Source: Aquipuribacter sp051216895
GTDB lineage: Bacteria > Actinomycetota > Actinomycetes > Actinomycetales > JBBAYJ01
NCBI RefSeq assembly: GCF_051216895.1
Contig: NZ_JBPKAO010000004.1
Coordinates: 124,001-188,000 of the forward strand
DNA length: 64,000 nucleotides
Direction of reading: 5' to 3'
Shown here: positions 26,553 through 36,064 of the stretch, one piece after another
How the letters are laid out: each line of letters begins with the position of its first letter
How positions within the stretch are numbered: the first letter of the stretch is position 1
The notes under the pieces: generated by a model
What the model was told of the DNA's origin: nothing
Database searches by the model: none
What the model saw: only the letters and a program-made list of their open reading frames with translations
Made by a program: the position numbers and the translations under genes

Positions 26553-28280
26553 TCAGTCCGCGACGACCCGGTCCCGGCCGCGCCGCTTGGCGCGGTACAG
26601 GTTCTGGTCGGCGTGGCTCAGCAGGGCGCGGTGGCTGCGGTCGCCGGCCGCGCCCACCGTGCCCACGGCCAGCCCGGCCGACACCGTCAAGGTGATGGTC
26701 GAACCGCCCGTGCGCACCTCCTGGCGCGCCACGGCCCGGCGGACGTCCTCCAGCGTGGCCAGCGCCTTGCCGGTCCCCCCCGGCTCGTCGTGGCCGAGCA
26801 CGGCCGCGAACTCCTCCCCGCCGATCCGGAACAGCTGGGCCCGGGGGTCGCCCGCCAGCAGCCGGTCGTTCATCGTGGCCGCCGACGCCCGCAGCACCTC
26901 GTCGCCCACCAGGTGCCCGTGCACGTCGTTGACCACCTTGAAGTGGTCCAGGTCCAGCAGCGCCAGGTACGTGGTCCGTCCCCCGGCGGCCAACGACGAC
27001 AGCGCGTCCTCGAAGGCCAGCCGGTTGCCGACCCCGGTCAGCGGGTCCATCCGCGCCAGCCGGCTCGCGTGCCGGCTGTCCTCGCGGGCCAGGTCGCGCT
27101 CCGCCTCGGCCCGCTCCCGCATCACCGTCACCGCGGCCATCGAGGCCGTGTTGCGCAGCCGGACGTCCCGGGACACCCCGCTGTGCCGGACGTACTCGTG
27201 CAGGGCCGCGATCGCCTCGCGGTGCCGTCCCAGGGCCTCCAGGCAGTCCGCCACCAGGTACCAGGCCGTCAGCTGGAACGCGGTGGTGATGACCCCCCGG
27301 CCCTCCACGACCTCCTCGAGCTGGGCCAGCGCCTCCGCGGGGCGGCCCATCGACACCAGCAGCTCACCGGCCAGCGCCCGGCAGCGGATGAGGTGGTCGG
27401 GCTCGCCGCGCTCGGCCGTCAGCCTCACCGCCTCCTCCACCAGCTCCAGGGCCCGGGGCAGGTCGCCGCGCACGTGGGCGGCGCGGGCGGCCGCGTAGAC
27501 GGCGTGACGCCGGTTGGACAGCAGCGGGTCCCGGGCCGCCGCGGCCTCGCCGGCCTCGGCGGCGGCGGCGGCCCACAGCTGGACGTCCCGCTCCAGCTCC
27601 GCCCGACGTTCCTGCGGGGCTCGCTCGACCCCGTCGGGGCGGACCAGCCACAGCCCGGCGACCGTGACGGCGGTCGAGTGGATCTGCTCCAGCTGCTCGG
27701 GGTCGTTCAGCAGCCGGCTGTCCGGCATGGCGGCGGTCAGCAGCGACAGCGCCCGCTCGATGTCGCCCAGGTCGGCGAGGATCTCGGCCAGGTTGATGCG
27801 CACGGCGGCCCGGACCGCCACCGATCGCTCGCGGTCGGCCCGCTGGACGATCTCCAGCGCGTGGGTGAGGGTGCCGATCTGGTCCTCGATGCGCCCCTCG
27901 AAGCCCTCCCAGATGGCGCGCCCGTTCAGGACGAGGGCCGCCAGCAGGGGGCTGGTGCGGGGGTCGACGATCTGCGCGGCCTGCTGCAGGTCGGCCAGCG
28001 CCTTCGGCTCGTTGCGGTAGTGGCGCTGGGCCGACCGGGCGTACAGCAGCTGGGCGCGCCAGTGGGACAGGTCGACCTCGACGGACACCCCTGCCCGCTC
28101 CGGGCCGACCGTCGTCGCCCGGTCGAGGTGCTCCAGGGTGGCGGTCAGCAGGTCGTCGGCCGCCTGCGGGTCCTCGCCGAGCAGCTCGCGGGCGCGCGCG
28201 TCGACCGCCGCGAGGTCCTCGACGGTCAGCACCGTCCCGTCCGGCCCGTCCGCGGGCGCGACCGACCCGGGTGCGCTCAC
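26553..28280 (-). CDS. Diguanylate cyclase with N-terminal helical-repeat region (GGDEF), paralogue
   Basis: This is a 575-residue soluble protein with the same plan as the gene at 22951-24666. About 380 residues of helical repeats come first (INLAEILADLGDIERALSLL and HVRGDLPRALELVEEAVRLT are two examples). A GGDEF domain follows, with DPLTGVGNRLAFEDAL, DLDHFKVVNDVHGH and FRIGGEEFAAV near residue 485. The active-site loop is intact, so it should make cyclic di-GMP. A matched linker motif precedes the GGDEF domain in both paralogues (SRDVRLRNTASMAAV here, SRDMQVHNTAAVNAA in the other). The start is GTG 28280 with a weak GGAG upstream. Confidence 0.9.
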   Translation of the reverse strand: MSAPGSVAPADGPDGTVLTVEDLAAVDARARELLGEDPQAADDLLTATLEHLDRATTVGPERAGVSVEVDLSHWRAQLLYARSAQRHYRNEPKALADLQQAAQIVDPRTSPLLAALVLNGRAIWEGFEGRIEDQIGTLTHALEIVQRADRERSVAVRAAVRINLAEILADLGDIERALSLLTAAMPDSRLLNDPEQLEQIHSTAVTVAGLWLVRPDGVERAPQERRAELERDVQLWAAAAAEAGEAAAARDPLLSNRRHAVYAAARAAHVRGDLPRALELVEEAVRLTAERGEPDHLIRCRALAGELLVSMGRPAEALAQLEEVVEGRGVITTAFQLTAWYLVADCLEALGRHREAIAALHEYVRHSGVSRDVRLRNTASMAAVTVMRERAEAERDLAREDSRHASRLARMDPLTGVGNRLAFEDALSSLAAGGRTTYLALLDLDHFKVVNDVHGHLVGDEVLRASAATMNDRLLAGDPRAQLFRIGGEEFAAVLGHDEPGGTGKALATLEDVRRAVARQEVRTGGSTITLTVSAGLAVGTVGAAGDRSHRALLSHADQNLYRAKRRGRDRVVAD

Positions 28281-28346
28281 CGGCTCCGGTCGGTGCGGCC
28301 GGTCCCGGCCACGCGACCCCTCCCGCGCTGCCCTCTCACCGGGCGG

Positions 28347-28829
28347 TCACAGACCCTTCCACTCCCGGTAGGCGTCGACCTGCGCCTCCAGGGCGGCGTC
28401 GAGCGCGGGGGCGACGGCCTTCTCGATCCGGCCGCCGACCAGGGGCACCTTGGCCGTGACCTGGCCGGTCACCTGCTCGACGGCGCCGTCGCCCTCGGGG
28501 CGGACGACGGTGGAGCTCGCCGAGGTCACCGGCGCCCCCTCCACGTGCATGGCCACGTCGGCCCGGCGGGCGCCGTCCGGATCGGCCTCGGCGTGCCAGG
28601 TGGTCGTCTCCACCAGCGTGAGGCGCTCACCGGTCATCTTGCGGGCGAAGTCGGGGAACCGGTCGGTCGGCATCACCCGGCGGACGACGGTCCGCAGGCC
28701 GTCGACCTCCACGGAGTGCTCGATCGCCCCGGTGCGTCGGGCCAGGACCTCCAGGTAGCCCGGGTCGCAGCGAGCGGCGACCACGTCGGCGGGAGGAGCG
28801 GGCCAGTGCAGCGTCGTCCGGATGTCCAC
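28347..28829 (-). CDS. DUF2505 family protein (SRPBCC-like fold)
   Basis: This is a 160-residue soluble protein beginning with VDIRTTLHWPAPPADVVAARCDPGYLEVLARRTGA, read here in parts, which matches the DUF2505 family. These proteins have a START/polyketide-cyclase-like fold, and their ligand is unknown. The C-terminus carries VPLVGGRIEKAVAPALDAAL, a helix typical of the fold. The GTG at 28829 is six bases downstream of TACCGT (minus strand 28841-28836), suggesting a leaderless mRNA. It is divergent from gdhB with about 90 bases between the starts. Confidence 0.85.
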   Translation of the reverse strand: MDIRTTLHWPAPPADVVAARCDPGYLEVLARRTGAIEHSVEVDGLRTVVRRVMPTDRFPDFARKMTGERLTLVETTTWHAEADPDGARRADVAMHVEGAPVTSASSTVVRPEGDGAVEQVTGQVTAKVPLVGGRIEKAVAPALDAALEAQVDAYREWKGL

Positions 28830-28918
28830 CCCCCGACGGTAGAGCAGAGCGGACCGTCCTGGCCGCGCACTCCCGCGCCGGGGGCGTGCCGGACGCCGTC
28901 CGGCACTACGGTCGGGGG
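28830..28918. promoter_or_regulatory. Divergent promoter region of the DUF2505 gene and gdhB
   Basis: Two -10-like hexamers face outward. TACCGT on the minus strand (28841-28836) ends six bases before the DUF2505 GTG. TACGGT on the plus strand (28907-28912) ends six bases before the gdhB ATG. Neither has a clear -35 box. Both spacings fit leaderless transcription. Confidence 0.55.
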
Positions 28919-31900
28919 ATGGTCGACGAACGTGCGGCACTGCTGGGACGAGCCGACGCCATCGCGAAGGAGCGGGGCTGCTCGCGGGGCGACGAGGTGC
29001 TGCTGGCGGGGTACTTCGCCGACGTGTCCGACGAGGACCTCGTCGACCGTGACCCGACGGACGTCTGCGGTGCCGTGCTGGCCCACCGCAGCCTGGCGGC
29101 CTCCCGCCCGGCGGGGACCTCGCTCGTCCGGGTGTTCACCCCGACGGTCGAGCACGACGGCTGGACCACCGCCCACAGCGTCGTCCACGTCGTCACCGAC
29201 GACATGCCCTTCCTGGTCGACTCCGTCACCAACGAGCTGTCCCGGGCCGGGAGGGGCATCCACCTGGTCGTGCACCCCCAGGTCGTGGTCCGCCGGGACG
29301 AGGACGGGACGCTGCTGGACGTCCTGGACGTCACGCACGGCGAGACCGACCCGTCCACGGTCGGCGAGGACGTCGTCGTCGAGTCCTGGATCCACGCGGA
29401 GATCGACCGGTCGGCCCCGGGCCGGTTGTCCCCGGCACGCGGGGAGGTCGGCGACGACGGGTCGCAGGACGGGGACGACCGCCCCGGCACCGGCGACGAC
29501 GAGCGCGCGCAGGACGACCCGGACTCCCGCCTCGCCCTGGCCCTGCAGGGCGTGCTGGGTGACGTGCGCGCCGCGGTCGAGGACTGGCCGACCATGCGCG
29601 ACAAGGCCCGGGAGCTGGCCGCCGACGTCGACGAGCTGGCCGGGCGGCTGCCGGCCGGGGCGTTGGACCCGGAGGACGGCGCCGAGGCGGCGCGGCTGCT
29701 GCGGTGGCTGGCCGACGAGCACTTCACCTTCCTGGGCTACCGGGAGTACGCGCTGCGCCCCGGCCGCTCCGACGACACCGCGGTGCTGGAGTCCGTGCCC
29801 GGCACGGGCCTGGGCATCATGCGTCAGGGCGACGAGCGGCCCACCGTCAACCCGCTGAGCCCGACCGTCACCGCGCACGCCCGCCGGCACGACGTCCTGG
29901 TCCTGACCAAGGCCAACAGCCGCGCCACGGTCCACCGCTCGACCTACCTGGACTACGTCGGGGTCAAGGTCTACGACTCCACGGGCGAGGTCGTGGGGGA
30001 GCAACGGTTCCTCGGGCTGCTGTCGTCGGCGGCGTACACCCAGAGCGTGAGCCTGGTGCCCGTGGTGGACCGCAAGGTCGCCACGGTGCTCGCGACGTCG
30101 GGGTTCGGCCCCCGGACGCACTCCGGCAAGGACCTGCTGACCATCCTGGAGACCTACCCGCGGGACGAGCTGTTCGCCTCCGACGTGGAGACCCTCACCC
30201 GGATCAGCCTCGGCGTGCTGCAGCTGCAGGAGCGTCGTCGGACCCGGCTGTTCGTCCGCCACGACGACTTCGGCCGGTACGTGTCCTGCCTGGTCTACCT
30301 GCCTCGGGACCGGTACACGACCGAGGTCCGCCTGGTCATGCAGGACGTGCTGCTGCAGGCGTTCGGGGGCAGCTACGTCGAGCACGCGGCGCGGGTGTCG
30401 GAGTCGGTGCTGGCCCGGCTGCACTTCGTGGTGCGGCTGGGCGACCGCGACAGCGGCCGGCCGGTGGACCTGGACCTCGTGGAGCAGCGGCTGGTCGCCG
30501 CGACCCGCACGTGGGAGGAGGACCTGGCCGACGGGCTGCGCGCCGAGCTGGGCGAGGCCGAGGCCGTGCGGATGAGCCGCCGCTGGGCGGCGACGCTGCC
30601 GGAGGGCTACAAGGAGGACACCTCGGCCCGGGTCGCCGTCGGCGACCTGGTGCGGCTGGAGGCGATGGAGCGCGCGAGCGGCTCCGCGGCCGAGATCGAC
30701 CTGCTGCTGTACTCCCCGGTGGGCTCGCCCGCGCGCACGTCGCGGCTCAAGCTGTACCGCCGGGAGAAGCTGGGCCTGTCGGAGGTGCTGCCGTTCTTCG
30801 ACCACCTGGGGGTCGAGGTCGTCGACCAGCGGCCGTACCACCTGCGCAGCGACGACGCCGACGGCCGGGCCGCCGACGAGGTGGTCGACCACTGGGTCTA
30901 CGACTTCGGGCTGCACCTGCCGTCGGTCGCGGTCGAGCCCGGGACCACGACCGACCCGGCCCGCCTGGCCCGCCGCTTCACCGAGGCGTTCACGTCGGCG
31001 TGGACGGGGACGAGCGAGTCCGACCGGTTCGACCGGCTGGTGCTGCGGGCCGGTCTGACCTGGCGCCAGGTGGTGGTGCTCCGCACCTACGCCCGCTACC
31101 TGCGTCAGACCGGGACGACGTTCTCCGAGGACTACATCGCCGCCGTCCTGTCGTCCAACCCCGAGGTCGCCCGGCTCCTGGTCGCGGTGTTCGAGACCCG
31201 GTTCGCGCCCGACCGGTTCGCTCAGGCGGACGGCCAGCACCCCAACCCGGCCCGTCTCGGCGCGACCGAGCGCGCCGTCTCCGCCGTCGAGCAGGCCCTG
31301 GAGGACGTCGACAACCTGACCCAGGACCGCATCCTGCGCGCGCTGCTGGCCACGATGGTCGCGACCCAGCGGACCAACTTCTACCGGCCCGGCCCCGACG
31401 GGCGCCCGCGGCCGACGGTGGCGGTCAAGCTCGACCCGCAGCAGGTCCCCGACCTGCCGGAGCCGCGCCCCGCCCACGAGATCTGGGTGTGCGGGCCCGA
31501 CGTCGAGGGCGTGCACCTGCGCTTCGGCGCGGTCGCCCGGGGCGGGCTGCGCTGGTCGGACCGGCAGGAGGACTTCCGGACCGAGGTGCTCGGCTTGGTC
31601 AAGGCGCAGCAGGTCAAGAACGTCGTCATCGTCCCGACCGGGGCCAAGGGCGGCTTCGTCGGCAAGCGGCTGCCCGACCCGACCAAGGACCGTGAGGCCT
31701 GGTACGAGGCGGGCAAGGAGTGCTACCGGACCTTCATCAGGGCCATGCTCGACGTCACGGACGACCGTGACCTGACCGCCGGGACCGACCCGGCGCCGGT
31801 GGTCCCGCCGTCGCGGGTGGTCCGGCACGACGGCGACGACTCCTACCTGGTCGTCGCGGCGGACAAGGGCACGGCGGCGTTCTCCGACGTGGCCAACGCC

Positions 31901-33976
31901 ATCGCGGTGGAGCGCGGGTTCTGGCTGGGCGACGCGTTCGCCTCGGGCGGGTCCAAGGGCTACGACCACAAGGCCATGGGGATCACGGCGCGCGGGGCGT
32001 GGGAGAGCGTCCGGTTCCACTTCGACGAGCTGGGCCGCGACGTGGACACCGACCCGTTCACGGTCGTCGGCATCGGCGACATGAGCGGGGACGTGTTCGG
32101 CAACGGCATGCTGCTGTCGCGGGCGACACGGCTGGTGGTCGCGTTCGACCACCGGCACGTGTTCATCGACCCCGACCCGGACCCCGGCACGTCCTACGTC
32201 GAGCGGGAGCGGCTGTTCGCGCTGCCGCGCTCGTCCTGGGCCGACTACGACACCTCGCTGCTGTCCGCCGGTGGCGCGGTCCTGAGCCGCAGCGCCAAGT
32301 CGGTGACGCTGTCCGCGGAGGCGGCGGCCGCCGTCGGGCTGGCCGCGAAGGAGACCACGCTCACCCCCACCGAGGTCATCCGGGCCGCGCTGCGAGCCCC
32401 GGTGGACCTGCTGTGGAACGGCGGGATCGGCACCTACGTCAAGGCCTCCGACGAGTCCCACGCCCAGGTGGGGGACAAGGCCAACGACGCGCTGCGCGTG
32501 GACGGGGTGGACCTGCGCTGCCGCGTGGTGGGGGAGGGCGGCAACCTCGGCCTGACCCAGCGCGGTCGGGTCGAGGCCGCCCGGTCGGGGGTCCGTCTGA
32601 ACACCGACGCCATCGACAACTCCGCGGGCGTGGACACCAGCGACCACGAGGTCAACATCAAGATCCTCCTGGACCGGGTGGTGGCCGCGGGCGACCTGAC
32701 GGACAAGCAGCGCGACGCGCTGCTGGTGGACATGACCGACGACGTGGCCGCGGGTGTGCTCCGGCACAACGTCGAGGCCAACGTGCAGCTGGGCAACGCC
32801 CGCCACCAGGCGGTGGAGATGCTCCCGGTCCACCGCCGGTTCGTGCAGCACCTGACCTCGTCGGGGGCGCTGGACGCGGCGCTGGAGTTCCTGCCGGACG
32901 AGCTGGGCTGGGAGGAGCGGGCCGAGGGCCGTCGCGGCCTGGTCTCGCCCGAGCTGGCCGTCGTGTCGGCGTACAGCAAGCTCACCCTCACCGCGCAGCT
33001 GGTGGGCTCCACCGTGCCCGACGAGGCCTGGTCGGAGCGCTACCTGGTCGACTACTTCCCGCCGCGGCTGCGCGAGCAGTACCCGCACCAGGTCAGCACG
33101 CACCCGCTGCGCCGCGAGATCGTGGCGACGTCGCTGGCCAACGCCGTCCTCAACTCCTCGGGGACCACGTTCGTGTTCCGCCTCGGCGAGGAGCTCAACG
33201 CCTCGCCCGACCGGGCGGTCCGGGCCTGGGCGGTGGCGCGGGAGGTGTTCGGGCAGGAGCAGTGGCACGCCGACGTGGCCGAGCAGGCGGCCTCGCTGCC
33301 GACCCCGGTGCGCCTGGAGCTGCTGCTGTCGTTCCGGCGGCTGCTGGACCGCGCCTGCCGGTGGCTGCTGCAGAACCGGCCCGACCCGCTGGACGTCGAG
33401 GCGGAGATCGCCCGGTTCGCGCCGGTCGTCGCGTCGCTGCGGGGCGCCCTGCGCGACGCCGTGGCGGGGCAGGAGGGCCGGGACATGACGGCCCGGACCG
33501 ACGAGCTGGTGGAGCAGGGCGTGCCGCAGCCCCTGGCGGAGCGCTCCGCCGGGTTCCTCGAGGAGTTCTGCCTGCTCGACGTCGCCGAGATCTCGCTGCG
33601 GGAGGGGGAGCCGGCCGAGGACGTCGTCGCGGTCTACTTCGCCCTGTCCGACCGGTACGCCGTCGACGGCGTGCTGACCCGGATCACGTCCCTGCCCCGC
33701 TCCGACCGGTGGCAGTCGCTGGCCCGGGCGGCGCTGCGCTACGACCTGTACGCGGCGCTGGAGGAGCTGACGACCTCCGTGGTCCGCACGACGTCCGGCG
33801 ACGCCAAGGCGCGGATCGAGTCGTGGGAGTCGGCCAACACGGCGGCCCTGGACCGGGCGCGGGTCACCCTGGACGAGGTCCAGCGGTTGTCCGGGCACGA
33901 CCTGGCGCCGCTGTCGGTCGCGCTGCGGACGCTGCGCAGCGTGGTCAAGAGCGGGACGGCCGACGACGCACGCTGA
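28919..33976 (+). CDS. gdhB: NAD-specific glutamate dehydrogenase, large (180-kDa) type
   Basis: This 1685-residue protein belongs to the very large Bac_GDH class, which oxidises glutamate to 2-oxoglutarate and ammonium with NAD+. An N-terminal regulatory half with ACT-like segments precedes the catalytic domain. That domain includes LRFGAVARGGLRWSDR and VPTGAKGGFVGKRL (about residues 870-918), GDMSGDVFGNGMLLS, and NGGIGTYVKASDESHAQVGDKAND (read in parts), then GEGGNLGLTQRGR. I prefer the ATG at 28919 because it is six bases after TACGGT; a GTG at 28886 would add eleven residues. It links with pruA in routing proline and glutamate carbon to 2-oxoglutarate. Confidence 0.95.
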   Translation: MVDERAALLGRADAIAKERGCSRGDEVLLAGYFADVSDEDLVDRDPTDVCGAVLAHRSLAASRPAGTSLVRVFTPTVEHDGWTTAHSVVHVVTDDMPFLVDSVTNELSRAGRGIHLVVHPQVVVRRDEDGTLLDVLDVTHGETDPSTVGEDVVVESWIHAEIDRSAPGRLSPARGEVGDDGSQDGDDRPGTGDDERAQDDPDSRLALALQGVLGDVRAAVEDWPTMRDKARELAADVDELAGRLPAGALDPEDGAEAARLLRWLADEHFTFLGYREYALRPGRSDDTAVLESVPGTGLGIMRQGDERPTVNPLSPTVTAHARRHDVLVLTKANSRATVHRSTYLDYVGVKVYDSTGEVVGEQRFLGLLSSAAYTQSVSLVPVVDRKVATVLATSGFGPRTHSGKDLLTILETYPRDELFASDVETLTRISLGVLQLQERRRTRLFVRHDDFGRYVSCLVYLPRDRYTTEVRLVMQDVLLQAFGGSYVEHAARVSESVLARLHFVVRLGDRDSGRPVDLDLVEQRLVAATRTWEEDLADGLRAELGEAEAVRMSRRWAATLPEGYKEDTSARVAVGDLVRLEAMERASGSAAEIDLLLYSPVGSPARTSRLKLYRREKLGLSEVLPFFDHLGVEVVDQRPYHLRSDDADGRAADEVVDHWVYDFGLHLPSVAVEPGTTTDPARLARRFTEAFTSAWTGTSESDRFDRLVLRAGLTWRQVVVLRTYARYLRQTGTTFSEDYIAAVLSSNPEVARLLVAVFETRFAPDRFAQADGQHPNPARLGATERAVSAVEQALEDVDNLTQDRILRALLATMVATQRTNFYRPGPDGRPRPTVAVKLDPQQVPDLPEPRPAHEIWVCGPDVEGVHLRFGAVARGGLRWSDRQEDFRTEVLGLVKAQQVKNVVIVPTGAKGGFVGKRLPDPTKDREAWYEAGKECYRTFIRAMLDVTDDRDLTAGTDPAPVVPPSRVVRHDGDDSYLVVAADKGTAAFSDVANAIAVERGFWLGDAFASGGSKGYDHKAMGITARGAWESVRFHFDELGRDVDTDPFTVVGIGDMSGDVFGNGMLLSRATRLVVAFDHRHVFIDPDPDPGTSYVERERLFALPRSSWADYDTSLLSAGGAVLSRSAKSVTLSAEAAAAVGLAAKETTLTPTEVIRAALRAPVDLLWNGGIGTYVKASDESHAQVGDKANDALRVDGVDLRCRVVGEGGNLGLTQRGRVEAARSGVRLNTDAIDNSAGVDTSDHEVNIKILLDRVVAAGDLTDKQRDALLVDMTDDVAAGVLRHNVEANVQLGNARHQAVEMLPVHRRFVQHLTSSGALDAALEFLPDELGWEERAEGRRGLVSPELAVVSAYSKLTLTAQLVGSTVPDEAWSERYLVDYFPPRLREQYPHQVSTHPLRREIVATSLANAVLNSSGTTFVFRLGEELNASPDRAVRAWAVAREVFGQEQWHADVAEQAASLPTPVRLELLLSFRRLLDRACRWLLQNRPDPLDVEAEIARFAPVVASLRGALRDAVAGQEGRDMTARTDELVEQGVPQPLAERSAGFLEEFCLLDVAEISLREGEPAEDVVAVYFALSDRYAVDGVLTRITSLPRSDRWQSLARAALRYDLYAALEELTTSVVRTTSGDAKARIESWESANTAALDRARVTLDEVQRLSGHDLAPLSVALRTLRSVVKSGTADDAR

Positions 33977-33997
33977 GGACTGCGTCATGATGCCCGC

Positions 33998-35515
33998 GTG
34001 ACCACCATCACCGACATCGTCCGCCGCCACGCCGACGTCGAGGAACCGGACGTCGAGTGGCTGCGGACCCTGGTGGGGGACTGGCAGCTGGTCTCCGACC
34101 TGTGCTTCGCCGACCTGGTGCTCTGGGTCCGTGACCGCTCCGGCGGCTGGTCCGCGGTCGCCCACGCCCGGCCCAGCACCTGGGCCACGGTGTTCTACGA
34201 CGACGTCGTGGGGACGGTGGCCCGGCCGGGGCTGACGGGCCGTCTGGACGCGGTGGCATCGGGGACCGCGGACCCCGAGGCCCCTTCCGGCGACGCGCAG
34301 CCACCGTTGATGGAGGACCAGCCCTGGCAGGTCGACCTGTTCCCGGTCCGCCGCCGCGACGGCGCGGCGCTCAACGGCGTCATCGGGGTGGTGGCCCGCA
34401 GCACCGACCCCAGCTCGACCCGCACGCCCGGGCGCCTGGAGCTGGTGTACCGCGAGAGCGGCTCGCACCTGCTCGGCATGCTGGCCGAGGGCACCTACCC
34501 GTACAGCTCCGCGCCGACCGGCCCGCGCCGCGGCGCCCCCCGCGTGGGCGACGGCCTGCTGCGGATGGACGCGGACGGGGTGGTCACCTACGCCTCGCCC
34601 AACGCGGTGTCGGCGTTCCGCCGGGTCGGCGTCGTCACCGTGAGCGGGCGCAGCCTGGCCGAGGTCGTCACGGCCAGCCTGCAGGAGCGCGACCCGGTCG
34701 ACGAGGCCCTGCCCCTGGTGGTGATGGGCCGCGCGCCCTGGCGCTGCGACCTGGAGATGCGCGGGTCGGTGCTGTCGCTGCGGGCGGTGCCGCTGATGCG
34801 GGGGGCGGGGTCGGTGCCGGAACGGGTGGGCGCGCTGGTGCTCGTCCGCGACGTCACCGAGGTGAGGCGCTCCGAGCGGGCGCTGATGACCAAGGAGGCG
34901 ACCATCCGCGAGATCCACCACCGGGTCAAGAACAACCTCCAGACGGTGTCGGCGCTGCTGCGGATGCAGGCCCGGCGGACCTCCAGCGACGAGGCCCGCG
35001 CCGAGCTGCAGGAGGCGGGCCGGCGGATCGCGGCCATCGCCGGGGTCTACGACACCCTGGCCCACGAGATCGACGAGACGGTGCCGTTCGACTCCGTCGT
35101 GGACACCGGCCTGGCCAACGCCCTGGAGCTGGCCACCGCGACGGGTCCGCACCGGGTGCGGCTCGAGCGGCACGGGTCCTTCGGCCGGGTGCAGGCGGCC
35201 GACGCGACCCCGCTGGTGCTGGTGCTCAACGAGCTGGTCAGCAACGCCGCGGAGCACGGGTTCCCGATGGCGGGGGTCGAGGGCCCCGTCGGGGTGATCG
35301 GGTCGGGCACGGTGACGGTGACGGCCGAGCGGGACGGGGCCCGCCTGGTGGTCCACGTCGACGACGACGGGCAGGGCATCGACCCGGCGGCGCAGCCCGG
35401 TCTGGGCAGCCGCATCGTCGACAACCTGGTCCGGACCGAGCTCAACGGCACGTTCACCCGTGGGCCGGGTCCCGACGGCGGCACCCGCGCCACCGTGGCG
35501 GTCGTGCTGCGCTGA
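33998..35515 (+). CDS. Sensor histidine kinase, PdtaS-like (HisKA_2)
   Basis: This is a 505-residue cytosolic sensor kinase with no membrane helix. The N-terminal part (about residues 10-170) resembles the GAF-type sensor of PdtaS, followed by a PAS domain (about 185-290, LLRMDADGVVTYASPNAV). The phosphoacceptor region is of the HisKA_2 type, EIHHRVKNNLQTVSALLRMQ (about 304-323). The ATPase domain has NELVSNAAEHG and VDDDGQGID. Such kinases usually phosphorylate an ANTAR RNA-binding response regulator (PdtaR), which is not in this window. The neighbouring whiB1-type gene matches the mycobacterial pdtaS-whiB1 neighbourhood. The GTG start lies six bases after CATGAT. Confidence 0.92.
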   Translation: MTTITDIVRRHADVEEPDVEWLRTLVGDWQLVSDLCFADLVLWVRDRSGGWSAVAHARPSTWATVFYDDVVGTVARPGLTGRLDAVASGTADPEAPSGDAQPPLMEDQPWQVDLFPVRRRDGAALNGVIGVVARSTDPSSTRTPGRLELVYRESGSHLLGMLAEGTYPYSSAPTGPRRGAPRVGDGLLRMDADGVVTYASPNAVSAFRRVGVVTVSGRSLAEVVTASLQERDPVDEALPLVVMGRAPWRCDLEMRGSVLSLRAVPLMRGAGSVPERVGALVLVRDVTEVRRSERALMTKEATIREIHHRVKNNLQTVSALLRMQARRTSSDEARAELQEAGRRIAAIAGVYDTLAHEIDETVPFDSVVDTGLANALELATATGPHRVRLERHGSFGRVQAADATPLVLVLNELVSNAAEHGFPMAGVEGPVGVIGSGTVTVTAERDGARLVVHVDDDGQGIDPAAQPGLGSRIVDNLVRTELNGTFTRGPGPDGGTRATVAVVLR

Positions 35516-35533
35516 CGGCCGGTCCCGGGCACG

Positions 35534-35571
35534 ACGAAGGGCGCCCCACCCGCAGGTGGGACGCCCTTCGT
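35534..35571. terminator. Bidirectional terminator between the kinase gene and whiB
   Basis: ACGAAGGGCG at 35534-35543 pairs with CGCCCTTCGT at 35562-35571. An inner CCCACC/GGTGGG stem closes a CGCA loop. The hairpin lies between two convergent genes and could stop transcription from both sides. No long U-tract follows. Confidence 0.8.
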
Positions 35572-35613
35572 GGTGCTCGAGCCGTGCTGCTGGGTGCTGA
35601 CCCGGAGGTCGGC

Positions 35614-35862
35614 TCAGCTGGCGCGGCGGGCCCGGGCGGCACGACGCTTGAGAGCGCGGCGTTCGTCCTCGGACAGCCCGCCCCAGACGCCCGAGTCCTG
35701 TCCGGACTCGATGGCCCACTTGAGGCAGGTGTCGACCACGTCGCAGCGGCGGCAGACAGCCTTGGCCTCCTCGATCTGGAGGATCGCGGGGCCGGTGTTG
35801 CCGATGGGGAAGAACAGCTCGGGGTCCTCTTCGAGGCAGGCTGCACGGTCACGCCAGTCCAT
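35614..35862 (-). CDS. whiB1: WhiB-family iron-sulfur regulator (WhiB1/WblE type)
   Basis: This is an 82-residue transcription factor carrying a [4Fe-4S] cluster that responds to redox or nitric oxide. The four ligands are Cys9, Cys37, Cys40 and Cys46 in the pattern C-x27-CxxC-x5-C. MDWRDRAACLEEDPELFFP at the N-terminus and GVWGG near residues 58-62 are characteristic of the WhiB1/WblE group. The C-terminus is a basic helix (ALKRRAARARRAS) for DNA contact. I chose the ATG at 35862, which gives the family start and has GGAG six bases upstream; two further in-frame ATG codons lie at 35868 and 35874. WhiB1 proteins bind region 4 of the primary sigma factor. Confidence 0.95.
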   Translation of the reverse strand: MDWRDRAACLEEDPELFFPIGNTGPAILQIEEAKAVCRRCDVVDTCLKWAIESGQDSGVWGGLSEDERRALKRRAARARRAS

Positions 35863-36032
35863 CTTCATCTCCATCTCACGTCAACGCACGGAAGGCCGTG
35901 CGAGTTTCACGTCGGGGTGTGCTCCGGAGGCCGGGTCGGCCTGTCCGGTGACGACGGCCGGGGTCCCGGGCCGCTGGCTCACTCGATGGGCGCGTCAGGT
36001 TCCCGCGCCGTCCTGATACAAGGAGACCACTT

Positions 36033-36050
36033 CGTGAACGCCTTCACAAG
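36033..36050. promoter_or_regulatory. Rex-like operator upstream of whiB
   Basis: The 18-base sequence TCGTGAACGCCTTCACAA differs from the ideal operator TTGTGAACGCGTTCACAA at two positions. It lies about 170 bases upstream of the whiB ATG, within the only A+T-enriched stretch of the region. Rex itself is encoded 26 kb away in the window. Control of whiB by Rex is inference. Confidence 0.6.
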
Positions 36051-36064
36051 ACCCGTTCCGCAAT

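Noticed and set aside
28673..35719. A 2348-codon open frame on the minus strand
   Set aside because: It is an antisense shadow of gdhB and the kinase gene. Its sequence is low-complexity His/Arg/Gly/Val and has no domain, while the plus strand encodes clear conserved proteins.
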